Source of the DNA: G963674505 sp964575975
GTDB taxonomy: Bacteria; Desulfobacterota; Desulfobacteria; Desulfobacterales; SKZT01
DNA: 12,078 nt
Direction: 5' to 3'
NCBI GenBank assembly: GCA_964575975.1
Contig: CAZNTU010000170.1
Coordinates: 1-12,078, forward strand
The notes under the pieces are model-generated. The model was given only the letters and a program-made list of their open reading frames with translations, was not told the origin of the DNA and searched no databases. This document shows, piece by piece, positions 7,345 to 12,078 of the stretch; position 1 is the stretch's first letter, and every line of letters starts with the position of its first letter. A program made the translations under genes and the position numbers.

Positions 7345-8133
7345 CTATGCGCTCAAGGATTCGCGGGCCCTTCGAAGCACGAAATCCAAAGTCGAGCAAA
7401 TCCTCTCCGCCTCTTCTTCCGATCCGGCGGCTCCGCTCCAGCACTCCCACATCTCTTCCTCGTCGTTCCATTTGCCGCCGTCCGGCTTGACCAGCTTTTC
7501 GTCCGGATCAGACCCGTAAATCCGATTGAAAAAGGAGATTTTCCCGATCAGCTTATCTTCGCCGCTCTCCCCGCCTCTTTTCGAATATTCGTCGTGAAGG
7601 CAATCCCAGACCAGAGGATAGACGACCCTGTAAAAATCGTGAACGAGCCTTGGGATGAAAGGATCGATCCATTTGCCGTTCTTTTCCGCGAGAAGCTTCC
7701 TGCGCGCTTTTGTCCGATCCTCCAGCACCGAAGCGAGCTTCTCCGAGAAAGCCTTTTTTGGGATCTTTCCCTCCGAATCCAGCGGAACGAAAGCACCGAT
7801 CCATTCTTCGCGAACCTTTTCGATTTCGCCGACCACCCGTCGGTCGGATATTTCCGACAGCGCCTCCCGATCGGGCTCCAAGTCGCCGCCAAGGCGCACG
7901 CACCCGACGCGGAGTTCGTGGTCGTACTTGACGCCGTCCTTCTCCACGGCGCATTCGACCAGGCAGGAGTAGTGAATTTTAATTTCCCCTTCCCGTGAGG
8001 CGATCACGCAAACGCCGAAATCGCGCGACACTTTCGGCTTTCCTCTGAAAAGGCCCCTCTCGTTCAAATCGAAAACATTGGGACAATCGTATTTGGGGCG
8101 ATAGACAACGAACCAACCTTTCGGTATCCTCAT
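7345..8133 (-). CDS. Hypothetical protein, 262 residues
   Basis: I do not recognise this protein. It starts at ATG 8133 with AAAGGGA 7 nt upstream and sits directly behind one of the two repeated leader elements. It has no signal peptide or membrane segment and looks like a soluble cytosolic protein. It contains 8 cysteines, several in the first 80 residues (17, 42, 57, 61, 78), including CLVEC at 57-61, which could bind metal. A charged central region (about 100-155) precedes an aromatic segment, DFYRVVYPLVWDCLHDEY (166-183). It is followed after 77 bp by the protease-like gene and then hldD, probably one transcript. The leader and neighbours suggest involvement in the same metal or cofactor process as the FmdE proteins, but that is inference. 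Confidence 0.8.
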   Translation of the reverse strand: MRIPKGWFVVYRPKYDCPNVFDLNERGLFRGKPKVSRDFGVCVIASREGEIKIHYSCLVECAVEKDGVKYDHELRVGCVRLGGDLEPDREALSEISDRRVVGEIEKVREEWIGAFVPLDSEGKIPKKAFSEKLASVLEDRTKARRKLLAEKNGKWIDPFIPRLVHDFYRVVYPLVWDCLHDEYSKRGGESGEDKLIGKISFFNRIYGSDPDEKLVKPDGGKWNDEEEMWECWSGAAGSEEEAERICSTLDFVLRRARESLSA

Positions 8134-8190
8134 TTTTCATTCCCTTTCGTTTCTTTTTTAGGTAATTTCGTAAACGCAATCTTCCGGAAC

Positions 8191-8250
8191 AAAAAAGCCG
8201 GGTTCCCTCCAAAAAAGTACGCGCCGTACCCTATAAGTCTTCCCGGCTTC
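8191..8250 (-). terminator. Intrinsic terminator closing leader copy 1
   Basis: Reading the minus strand, AAGCCGGG (8249-8242) pairs perfectly with CCCGGCTT (8202-8195), followed by TTTTTT (8196-8191). The loop contains a smaller perfect hairpin GTACG-GCG-CGTAC (8229-8217). The U-tract ends 57 nt before the ATG of the 262-residue gene. The 5' arm and its flank (8256-8235) are identical over 22 bases to the other copy at 10002-9981, whereas the 3' half is not conserved beyond the pairing arm. Confidence 0.75.
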
Positions 8251-8301
8251 GTTGTTTTCTTCGTTTTTCTGGGATTTAAAGCCTTTGAACCTTCATGGTT
8301 C
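8191..8301 (-). repeat. Direct repeat, copy 1 of leader duplication
   Basis: Shared with 9933-10049. The strictly identical blocks are 8235-8256 with 9981-10002 (22 bases) and 8276-8301 with 10024-10049 (26 bases), with the same order and similar spacing. Both copies have the same orientation relative to the genes they precede. Confidence 0.8.
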
Positions 8302-8393
8302 GCGGAGTCGAGACGGGAAGCGAAAGCCTTGAACTTTCGCCTTCCCCGATTTCGAGTGTCTTTCCAATTGTTCGCGATGCTTTCTCGTCGATG

Positions 8394-8714
8394 TTAGAAA
8401 CCGAAATGAAAAGCGGCGCCGAAAGTCCTGTCCGTCATGGGATAGCCCCTGCTGTTGGAATATTCCTCGTCGAACAGGTTGTCGAGATACTTTCCACAAC
8501 CGAAAGGGAAACCATGGCATGGTCCACAATGGTCCCCCCACCATCCGCCGGTCTTCTGGACGACAAGCCCGTCCACCGCCACAAGAAACTGGCGAGGATC
8601 GAACCCGCGCATCTGAAAGGTGTCCGGTTCCGGCACCAGATCGCTTTGCCCTCCGTTTGAATCTCCTGTTCCATCACGACTCGTTCGAAGCGGAATTCGA
8701 AACTTCCAGGACAA
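8394..8714 (-). pseudogene. TonB-dependent receptor remnant (plug plus last strand)
   Basis: A short open frame whose ends belong to a TonB-dependent receptor. The first part reads as plug domain: DTFQMRGFDPRQFLVAVDG followed by LVVQKTGGWW. After a run of six G (minus strand, 8539-8534) the plug reading continues one frame over as TIVDHAMVSLSVVESI. Near 8480-8500 it jumps to a receptor C terminus, NLFDEEYSNSRGYPMTDRTF...FHFGF, with the expected terminal Phe and stop. Roughly 500 residues of barrel, the signal peptide and the TonB box are missing. This is a decayed gene: one homopolymer frameshift plus a large internal deletion and 5' loss. It directly follows the secreted FmdE gene, suggesting they were once an operon. 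It is not a copy of the receptor at 27-2078. Confidence 0.75.
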
Positions 8715-8757
8715 GGCCGACGATCCCCCTACCCCGTACGGACGCGGCGGCCTTTGC

Positions 8758-9903
8758 CTACCGGACCATTCCGAGCATCGCCAGCGGGTCCGCGCCCGGT
8801 CGAGCCCAGTCCGCCGGAGTCGCGCCTTCGGGCAGATCGAAGGTTTTCACCGCTTTTACGAACTCTTCGGGCTTTTCCATTTTCTCCAGGTACCAAAGAT
8901 CGGAGCAGAGCTTGTCCACAAGGACGTTTCCCGTGACGGGGCAGTTCGTCTTCGCCCACTCGAAGCCAAGGACCATTCCCTCCCAGTTTTCGCCCCCCTC
9001 TTTTTGCCGGTAGACGATCGTAGACGCGTTTTGCGCTTCCGGAATTCTTCTTTTCCTGTCCTCCTCGCTCGGATAGCTTACGGCGTAGCTTCGCTTTCCC
9101 GGCGTCGCGTTCAGGATCGCAAGCAGGGCGTCCTCCTTGCACCAGGGGTCCACCGAATGGACGAAATACCCGCCTTTTCCCGCTGGAAAACGCGTTTTCA
9201 AATATTCGGCCATGAGAATTCCCGACGTGACTCCCGGACAGTAGTGATCGTGGAATTCGAAGGCCCGGACTGCGGCCGTCGGTGCGTCGGCCGCCGCCGC
9301 GTTGCATATCGCGACGATCCGGAATTCGTTTCCTCCGAAAACCTTGTTTTCGCATTTGGCCTTGAAATCGTCCGAATGCCTGTAAAGGTGTTCCGCATCG
9401 ATCTGCTCCGTCGCTCTGACCGCGAACAAGCCGGAAGAAACGTTCGTTCGGCCGTCCTCGATTTTCGCGGCTTCCGACGGATCGACCTCGAGATAGGCGC
9501 AACGGCCGGAGATTTTATCGAACACGGCGAACCAGAGCGGCGCCCAAGGCGCCGAGTGGATTTCAATCAGCGTGTTCCGCCCCCTGCTCGCCCCGGTCTT
9601 TTCCGACAGGCCGTCGAGGCAGCCTTGCGTGGATTCGCCGTTTATCTCGGCGTATCCCGCGTTTGCGAGTACGACGATGTTCGTTCGCGGACGGCTTTGC
9701 GGTCGGTCGGATGTCTTCAAAAGATCCAGAGCCGTCTCGGCCGCCAAATTCCCGATGCTTTTCCATTTCTCGTAGGACGACGAACGTGCGTTTTTCGCGA
9801 CGGCGTCTTCGGCGAAAGCGTAAACGCTTGTCGTCAAGAATACGAAAAGCACGGTCGCAACAAGAGCTTTCCATTTTTTCGCTCGATATAGGGGGCTGTT
9901 CAT
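8758..9903 (-). CDS. Exported FmdE-domain protein
   Basis: A 381-residue protein with a signal peptide (basic start, hydrophobic 12-30, likely cleavage after VYAFA near 31), so it acts in the periplasm or outside. Residues 40-205 form an N-terminal domain I do not name. The FmdE signature FEFHDHYCPGVTSG lies at 215-228, with H218, H220 and C222 as candidate metal ligands. Further cysteines sit at 255 (DPWCKED) and 321/333 (NCPVTGN, LCSDLWY). FmdE proteins are named for molybdenum/tungsten formylmethanofuran dehydrogenase operons; exported bacterial versions are commonly supposed to handle a metal or cofactor but lack a settled function. The ATG has GGAGGAG at good spacing. It lies behind leader copy 2 and just ahead of the TonB receptor remnant, which supports an uptake-linked role (inference). 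Confidence 0.88.
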   Translation of the reverse strand: MNSPLYRAKKWKALVATVLFVFLTTSVYAFAEDAVAKNARSSSYEKWKSIGNLAAETALDLLKTSDRPQSRPRTNIVVLANAGYAEINGESTQGCLDGLSEKTGASRGRNTLIEIHSAPWAPLWFAVFDKISGRCAYLEVDPSEAAKIEDGRTNVSSGLFAVRATEQIDAEHLYRHSDDFKAKCENKVFGGNEFRIVAICNAAAADAPTAAVRAFEFHDHYCPGVTSGILMAEYLKTRFPAGKGGYFVHSVDPWCKEDALLAILNATPGKRSYAVSYPSEEDRKRRIPEAQNASTIVYRQKEGGENWEGMVLGFEWAKTNCPVTGNVLVDKLCSDLWYLEKMEKPEEFVKAVKTFDLPEGATPADWARPGADPLAMLGMVR

Positions 9904-9932
9904 TCTCTACTCCTCCATTGATGTGCTTTCAG

Positions 9933-9995
9933 GAAAAAAAAGCCGGGAAACTTTCCACAGGAGTACGTACCGCATCCTTGAAGTCTTCCCGGCTT
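9933..9995 (-). terminator. Intrinsic terminator closing leader copy 2
   Basis: Minus strand AAGCCGGGAA (9995-9986) pairs with TTCCCGGCTT (9949-9940), extended after a one-base bulge by ACTT/AAGT, and is followed by eight T (9941-9934). It ends about 30 nt before the ATG of the exported FmdE gene and about 20 nt before its ribosome-binding site, an attenuator position. Confidence 0.75.
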
Positions 9996-10049
9996 CGTTG
10001 TTCTTTTTTTGTTTTTCGCGCGGTTAAAGCCTTTGAACCTTCATGGTTC
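9933..10049 (-). repeat. Direct repeat, copy 2 of leader duplication
   Basis: Partner of 8191-8301, in front of the exported FmdE gene. Conservation is confined to hairpin and terminator arms, with diverged linkers and loops. This is the pattern of selection on an RNA rather than of a recent block duplication. Confidence 0.8.
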
Positions 10050-10107
10050 CCGGAGCCAAGGCGAAACGCGAAAGGCTTGAGCTTCCGCCCTGGAATTCTC
10101 CCCTTTC

Positions 10108-10170
10108 GGCTTTTTTCCAATAAAAAAGCCACGAAACGCCGGCTTGATGCAAGCGGCAGCCTTCGTGGCT
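10108..10170 (-). terminator. Upstream terminator with competing hairpin
   Basis: Minus strand AGCCACGAA (10170-10162) pairs perfectly with TTCGTGGCT (10135-10127) around an inner two-part hairpin (GCCG/CGGC and CTTG/CAAG), followed by TTTTTT (10127-10122). Thirteen bases of the 5' arm (10170-10158) match the terminator before the other FmdE gene. The tail GGCTTTTTT (10130-10122) can instead pair perfectly with AAAAAAGCC (10116-10108) across a 5-nt loop, an arrangement that would break the terminator. It could end the flavin-reductase transcript, or act as a first attenuator, because a promoter lies upstream of it at 10283-10311. Confidence 0.65.
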
Positions 10171-10282
10171 CTGTTTTCGGGGCTTGGTTCGTTTCCTCTC
10201 GACGGAGGCGACGAATTTATCGAAATTTTTCGCCGGCCGCCTTCGAATTCGACCTTGGCAGTCCGGCTACATTCTCGGCGGA
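10171..10282 (-). other. Start of structured FmdE leader
   Basis: Between the promoter and the first terminator the minus-strand RNA can form GCCGG...CCGGC (within about 10266-10230), followed by GGCGA...TCGCC enclosing AATTT-CGAT-AAATT, and a small CCTC/GAGG hairpin. No open reading frame of interest is present. The full leader from the likely transcript start (about 10276) to the FmdE ATG is about 370 nt. Confidence 0.45.
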
Positions 10283-10311
10283 GGGATACACTACACCTTC
10301 GCGAATGTCAA
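10283..10311 (-). promoter_or_regulatory. Sigma70-type promoter for exported FmdE unit
   Basis: On the minus strand a perfect TTGACA (10311-10306) is followed after exactly 17 bp by TATCCC (10288-10283, 4 of 6 matches to TATAAT). It lies in the gap after the flavin-reductase gene, and the predicted start near 10276 precedes two successive terminators and the FmdE gene. It is the best promoter match in the window. Confidence 0.6.
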
Positions 10312-10407
10312 GGCTGTTTTTTTCCGTTCCTGCAGGAGAGATACCGGATCAGCCTCTCGTCTCCGATCTTCCGGTTCCGGACAAAAGCATCAATCTCTTT
10401 CACGAAA

Positions 10408-11007
10408 CTAGCGCCCCTCCAAGGGGTCCTTGCCGTCCGGAAACATGGCGCCGAAAAGATCGTACCGGCTCAGGTCCCGGACGGTGCAATAATGCATTCC
10501 CTTCGCCGATCCGGTCATCATCAGCGGCTTCGCCCTCGCAATATCCAAGCGGCCGTCGTAATCCAACGCGTCGTCGGAGACTTCCAGACGAACCACCTTC
10601 CCCACGACCAGAACGTAATTCGACTCCTCGTACTCCAGGTGTCTGCGACATTCCAACCAGGCGTAGCACCCCGCTATGCCCGGAGGCCTTATCTCTTCGG
10701 AGGGCTTTTCGCGCAAGCCGGCCACCTCGAACTCGTCGGCCTCGGGCGGCAAGTATTTCGCGGTCGGAATCACTTTTTCGATGAAATCGATTCCGGGCAG
10801 GTTCACCACGAATTCGCCGGTTTCCCGGATATTATTCAGGGTGTCCCTCTTGGAGGCCGAGGCGAGGCAAATCAAGTCCAGCGGGCGAAGCACTGGCATT
10901 ACGCACGAGTAGGGAGCCACATTGCGAACGCCGGCCCTCGAAATCGTCGAGACGAACGTCACCGGAAGCGGAATAAAGGCTTCCCTCATGAACGGTTTGA
11001 AAATCAT
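10408..11007 (-). CDS. Flavin reductase family protein
   Basis: A 199-residue cytosolic protein of the flavin-reductase-like FMN-binding split-barrel family (COG1853, DIM6/RutF type). The core matches the family pattern: PLPVTFVSTISRAGVRNVAP (14-32), then PVLRPLDLICLA (38-49), KRDTLNNIRETGEFVVNLP (53-71), and YVLVVGKVVRLEV (131-143) as the late strand. Many anaerobe members bind FMN and accept electrons from rubredoxin-like or NAD(P)H donors; the substrate here is unknown. I chose the ATG at 11007, which has AAAGGAG at 5-nt spacing, rather than the upstream in-frame start at 11049. It follows the His-rich gene after 180 bp and precedes the promoter of the FmdE unit. Confidence 0.9.
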   Translation of the reverse strand: MIFKPFMREAFIPLPVTFVSTISRAGVRNVAPYSCVMPVLRPLDLICLASASKRDTLNNIRETGEFVVNLPGIDFIEKVIPTAKYLPPEADEFEVAGLREKPSEEIRPPGIAGCYAWLECRRHLEYEESNYVLVVGKVVRLEVSDDALDYDGRLDIARAKPLMMTGSAKGMHYCTVRDLSRYDLFGAMFPDGKDPLEGR

Positions 11008-11187
11008 GGATTCTCCTTTCCGTTTGCATCCGCAGGGAGCCGGGTCCAAAGCTCGAAATCCGAAACCAAAGGATTCGCCCCCCGTCGAATAAAGAACACG
11101 AAACGAACGCGCCTCGAAACCTTCCCGGCATTTTTTCGGGACAATCCGCGAGGGGGCCGGCGTTCCGGTCCCGCCCGCCTGCCGGGG
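11008..11187 (-). other. Spacer between His-rich and flavin reductase genes
   Basis: A 180-bp gap with no gene. A weak hairpin (TCCCG/CGGGA around AAAAAATGC, near 11148-11130) has no following U-tract. I see no convincing promoter, so the downstream flavin-reductase gene may be read from upstream. Confidence 0.4.
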
Positions 11188-11451
11188 CTATTCGTGCGAA
11201 TGGTCGTGGGGTTCCTTGCCGTGGCCCGCGTGATCGTGCTCGTGGGTCCCGTGGTCGTCGCCGTGCTCGTGGTCGTGCTTGCCGCCGTCGCCGTCGTGCC
11301 GGTGCGGGTGACTGTGCTCGTGCGCGTGTTCGTGTTCGTGTTCGTGCTCGTGCGGATGGCTGTGGGAACCGCCTTCGTGTTCGTGGGAATGTTCGTGACC
11401 GTGTGCGTGCTTGTGCGCGTGCCGATGTTCGTGCTTGTGATCTCCTTCCAT
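11188..11451 (-). CDS. Histidine-rich metal-binding protein
   Basis: An 87-residue protein with 34 histidines (39 percent), most as alternating His-X pairs (HEH, HSH, HAH, HPH), with Asp, Glu, Gly and Lys making up most of the rest. There is no cysteine, no signal peptide and no membrane segment, so it should be cytosolic and unfolded without metal. Such composition binds Ni2+, Zn2+ or Co2+; Helicobacter Hpn is a precedent for storage and buffering, though there is no sequence homology beyond composition. An excellent ribosome-binding site (AAAAAGGAGG, 6-7 nt before the ATG) confirms that it is a real gene. It lies 102 bp after cooT, giving a nickel-linked context. The opposite strand shows a long valine-rich open frame, an artefact of the His codons. 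Confidence 0.88.
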   Translation of the reverse strand: MEGDHKHEHRHAHKHAHGHEHSHEHEGGSHSHPHEHEHEHEHAHEHSHPHRHDGDGGKHDHEHGDDHGTHEHDHAGHGKEPHDHSHE

Positions 11452-11492
11452 TTCGGTCCTCCTTTTTAAAAGTTGCTGTTTTTAGCGTTACC

Positions 11493-11509
11493 GGTTCGGG
11501 AACCGAACC
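11493..11509 (-). other. Short perfect hairpin in His-rich gene leader
   Basis: GGTTCGG-TTC-CCGAACC on the minus strand, a perfect 7-bp stem with a 3-nt loop, about 40 nt before the His-rich ATG. No U-tract follows, so it is not a standard terminator. It could be an operator dyad, an mRNA stabiliser or chance. Confidence 0.35.
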
Positions 11510-11553
11510 TTTCCTGCCGGGGAACATATAGGACTTCGATCATGCCGGCCCGT

Positions 11554-11751
11554 TCAGCAGGCTTTGCCTTCGAAAAAAATCTTGTGGTCGACCAGGTTCA
11601 TCAATTTAATGCGTCCCTTGACCGAAATTTGATCCCCGAATATTCCCACCAGCTTCCACGAATCCGGGCCATCGGGCTCTATGACGTCCACGGCCTCCAT
11701 GAGAAGCCGCTCCTGCCCCTCACCGACCAGATACGCATTGGCTTCGCACAT
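11554..11751 (-). CDS. cooT: CooT-family nickel-binding protein
   Basis: A 65-residue protein matching the CooT family: a Met-Cys start, a small beta-rich fold with VDVIEPDG, KLVGIFGDQISVKGRIKLMNLVDHKI, and the expected total length. In Rhodospirillum rubrum, CooT helps deliver nickel to carbon monoxide dehydrogenase and binds Ni2+ through Cys2 in a homodimer; Cys2 is present here. A second cysteine ends the protein (Cys65). The start lies inside the end of the DUF3842 gene (32-nt overlap), with AAGGAGGTGA 6-9 nt before the ATG, so translation is likely coupled. No carbon monoxide dehydrogenase gene is in the window. In anaerobes CooT genes are often near nickel enzymes or their maturation genes. 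Confidence 0.87.
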   Translation of the reverse strand: MCEANAYLVGEGQERLLMEAVDVIEPDGPDSWKLVGIFGDQISVKGRIKLMNLVDHKIFFEGKAC

Positions 11752-12078
11752 CCTTCATCACCTCCTTCAATTTTTCCACCGCCTCCTCCACGAGGTGCGG
11801 CAACGGTTCCTTTTTGACGCCTACTATTTCGACATTCTCCTGCGACATCGGCAGGAGAAATTTCAGCGCGGGACTGGACGCGACGGCCTCGGCCATTTTC
11901 GGCGTGACCTCGCCCAGCATCGCGTTCGCCCATGTTATCCCGACGGGTCCGACGATGTAATCCACCTCCATGGCGACCAGGCAAATGGAATTTTCTCCGC
12001 AAGCCCCTTTGTTGGCGCCCGCTTTGAGCATTTGCGCCGTGGCGATGGCGTTGGTCCCCAGGGCGATCAGCTCGGCGC
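11720..12078 (-). CDS. DUF3842 family protein, 5' end beyond window
   Basis: The minus-strand frame runs open to the window edge, so the true start lies to the right; about 118 codons are visible. The visible part matches DUF3842: ELIALGTNAIATAQMLKAGAN, then GENSI, VDYIVGPVGI, ANAMLGEVTPKMAEAVASSPALK, and KKEPLPHLVEEAVEKL. The missing N terminus of this family carries a Rossmann-like GxGGGIG-type start. Function is unknown; in anaerobic bacteria the gene is often found beside cooT, as here, with which it overlaps by 32 nt. An in-frame ATG at 12031 is internal and not the start. Confidence 0.85.
   Translation of the reverse strand, partial: AELIALGTNAIATAQMLKAGANKGACGENSICLVAMEVDYIVGPVGITWANAMLGEVTPKMAEAVASSPALKFLLPMSQENVEIVGVKKEPLPHLVEEAVEKLKEVMKDVRSQCVSGR

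Larger units (their letters stand above)
8191..8346 (-). ncRNA. Repeated structured leader RNA, copy 1
   Basis: Minus-strand leader element upstream of the 262-residue gene. In transcript order it contains a long hairpin (8346-8315: TTCAAGG loop on the GCGAAAG/CTTTCGC stem, extended by GGGAA/TTCCC), then ACTCCGC, a hairpin GAACC-ATGAA-GGTTC (8301-8287) and AAAGGCTTTAA. An A-rich linker and the terminator follow. The block 8276-8301 is identical to 10024-10049 in copy 2, and the first hairpin keeps its pairing and a similar 7-nt loop while its stem sequence changes. This layout is that of a terminator-type riboswitch or protein-binding leader. No known class was recognised. No promoter is evident immediately upstream, so transcription may enter from the FmdE unit. 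Confidence 0.6.
9933..10100 (-). ncRNA. Repeated structured leader RNA, copy 2
   Basis: Second copy of the leader element, in front of the exported FmdE gene. In transcript order there is a hairpin with outer pairing CCAGGGCG (10093-10086) to CGCCTTGG (10063-10056). An alternative inner stem GCGGAAG/CTTTCGC (10088-10068) has a CTCAAGC loop. Then come GCTCCGG, the GAACC-ATGAA-GGTTC hairpin (10049-10035), AAAGGCTTTAA, an A-rich linker and the terminator. Blocks 10024-10049 and 9981-10002 are identical to copy 1. In the inner stem the minus-strand RNA has a G-U pair where the opposite strand would have an A/C mismatch, which points to a minus-strand transcript. AAGCCTTT can also pair with AAAGGCTT here, but that pairing is absent from copy 1. 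Confidence 0.62.

Noticed and set aside
6737..7471. Longer 244-residue version of the protease-like protein
   Set aside because: The added N terminus overlaps the 262-residue gene and precedes the conserved beta strand that normally begins the family.
8293..8660. Plus- and minus-strand open frames overlapping the receptor remnant and leader copy 1
   Set aside because: No start signals or family similarity; explained as shadows of the pseudogene and the structured leader.
8191..10100. Repeated elements as a cobalamin or c-di-GMP riboswitch
   Set aside because: AAGCCGGGAAGAC slightly resembles a B12 box and CAAAGGC slightly resembles part of a GEMM motif, but the other conserved segments of both classes are missing.
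8191..10100. Repeats as a transposon or CRISPR signature
   Set aside because: Only two copies in direct orientation, no transposase, no target-site duplication and no regular short repeat-spacer units.
10144..11469. Long plus-strand open frame rich in valine, resembling a membrane protein
   Set aside because: It is the antisense of the flavin-reductase and His-rich genes; the Val-rich tail arises from His codons read on the other strand. Both minus-strand genes have strong ribosome-binding sites and family matches.

Overview
The window looks like accessory DNA from an anaerobic Gram-negative bacterium. It encodes a TonB-dependent outer-membrane receptor and an LPS heptose epimerase (HldD), so an outer membrane is implied. 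It also carries genes typical of anaerobes that use nickel and molybdenum/tungsten enzymes: two FmdE-family proteins, a CooT-type nickel protein, a DUF3842 protein and a hydrogenase-maturation-protease relative. A sulfate-reducer-like (Desulfovibrio-type) or Synergistota-like host would fit, but nothing in the window fixes the taxon.

Layout. Plus strand, 1-3527: a full TonB-dependent receptor (27-2078), a 448-bp gap with a candidate promoter, then a two-gene unit with a 4-nt overlap, made of an AbiEii-like nucleotidyltransferase (2527-3204) and an unrecognised 108-residue partner (3201-3527). Minus strand, everything from 3532 to the right edge, read right to left: DUF3842 (cut by the edge), cooT (overlapping it by 32 nt), an 87-residue protein that is 39 percent histidine, a flavin-reductase-family protein, a sigma70-like promoter with a long structured leader, a secreted FmdE-family protein, a decayed TonB-receptor remnant, a second copy of the leader element, an unrecognised 262-residue protein, a hydrogenase-maturation-protease-like protein, hldD, a third structured leader, a cytoplasmic FmdE/zinc-ribbon protein and a SAM methyltransferase. 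The two blocks meet tail to tail with 4 bp between stop codons.

The most interesting signal is regulatory. Two elements (about 8191-8345 and 9933-10100) share long identical blocks and a conserved two-hairpin layout. Each ends in an intrinsic terminator a few tens of bases before the ribosome-binding site of a minus-strand gene, which is the layout of a transcription-attenuating leader RNA or riboswitch. A second pair of related terminators (5301-5360 and 10122-10170) also sits in leaders of the two FmdE-family genes. I could not match these to a riboswitch class from memory. A metal or metal-cofactor ligand (Ni, Mo/W, Moco) is a natural guess from the genes but is inference.

Taken together, the minus-strand block reads as a metal- or cofactor-handling locus: nickel-binding candidates (CooT, His-rich protein), two FmdE-domain proteins (one exported, one cytoplasmic), a protease-like protein that has lost the expected nickel ligands, and the remains of a TonB receptor that once followed the secreted FmdE protein.
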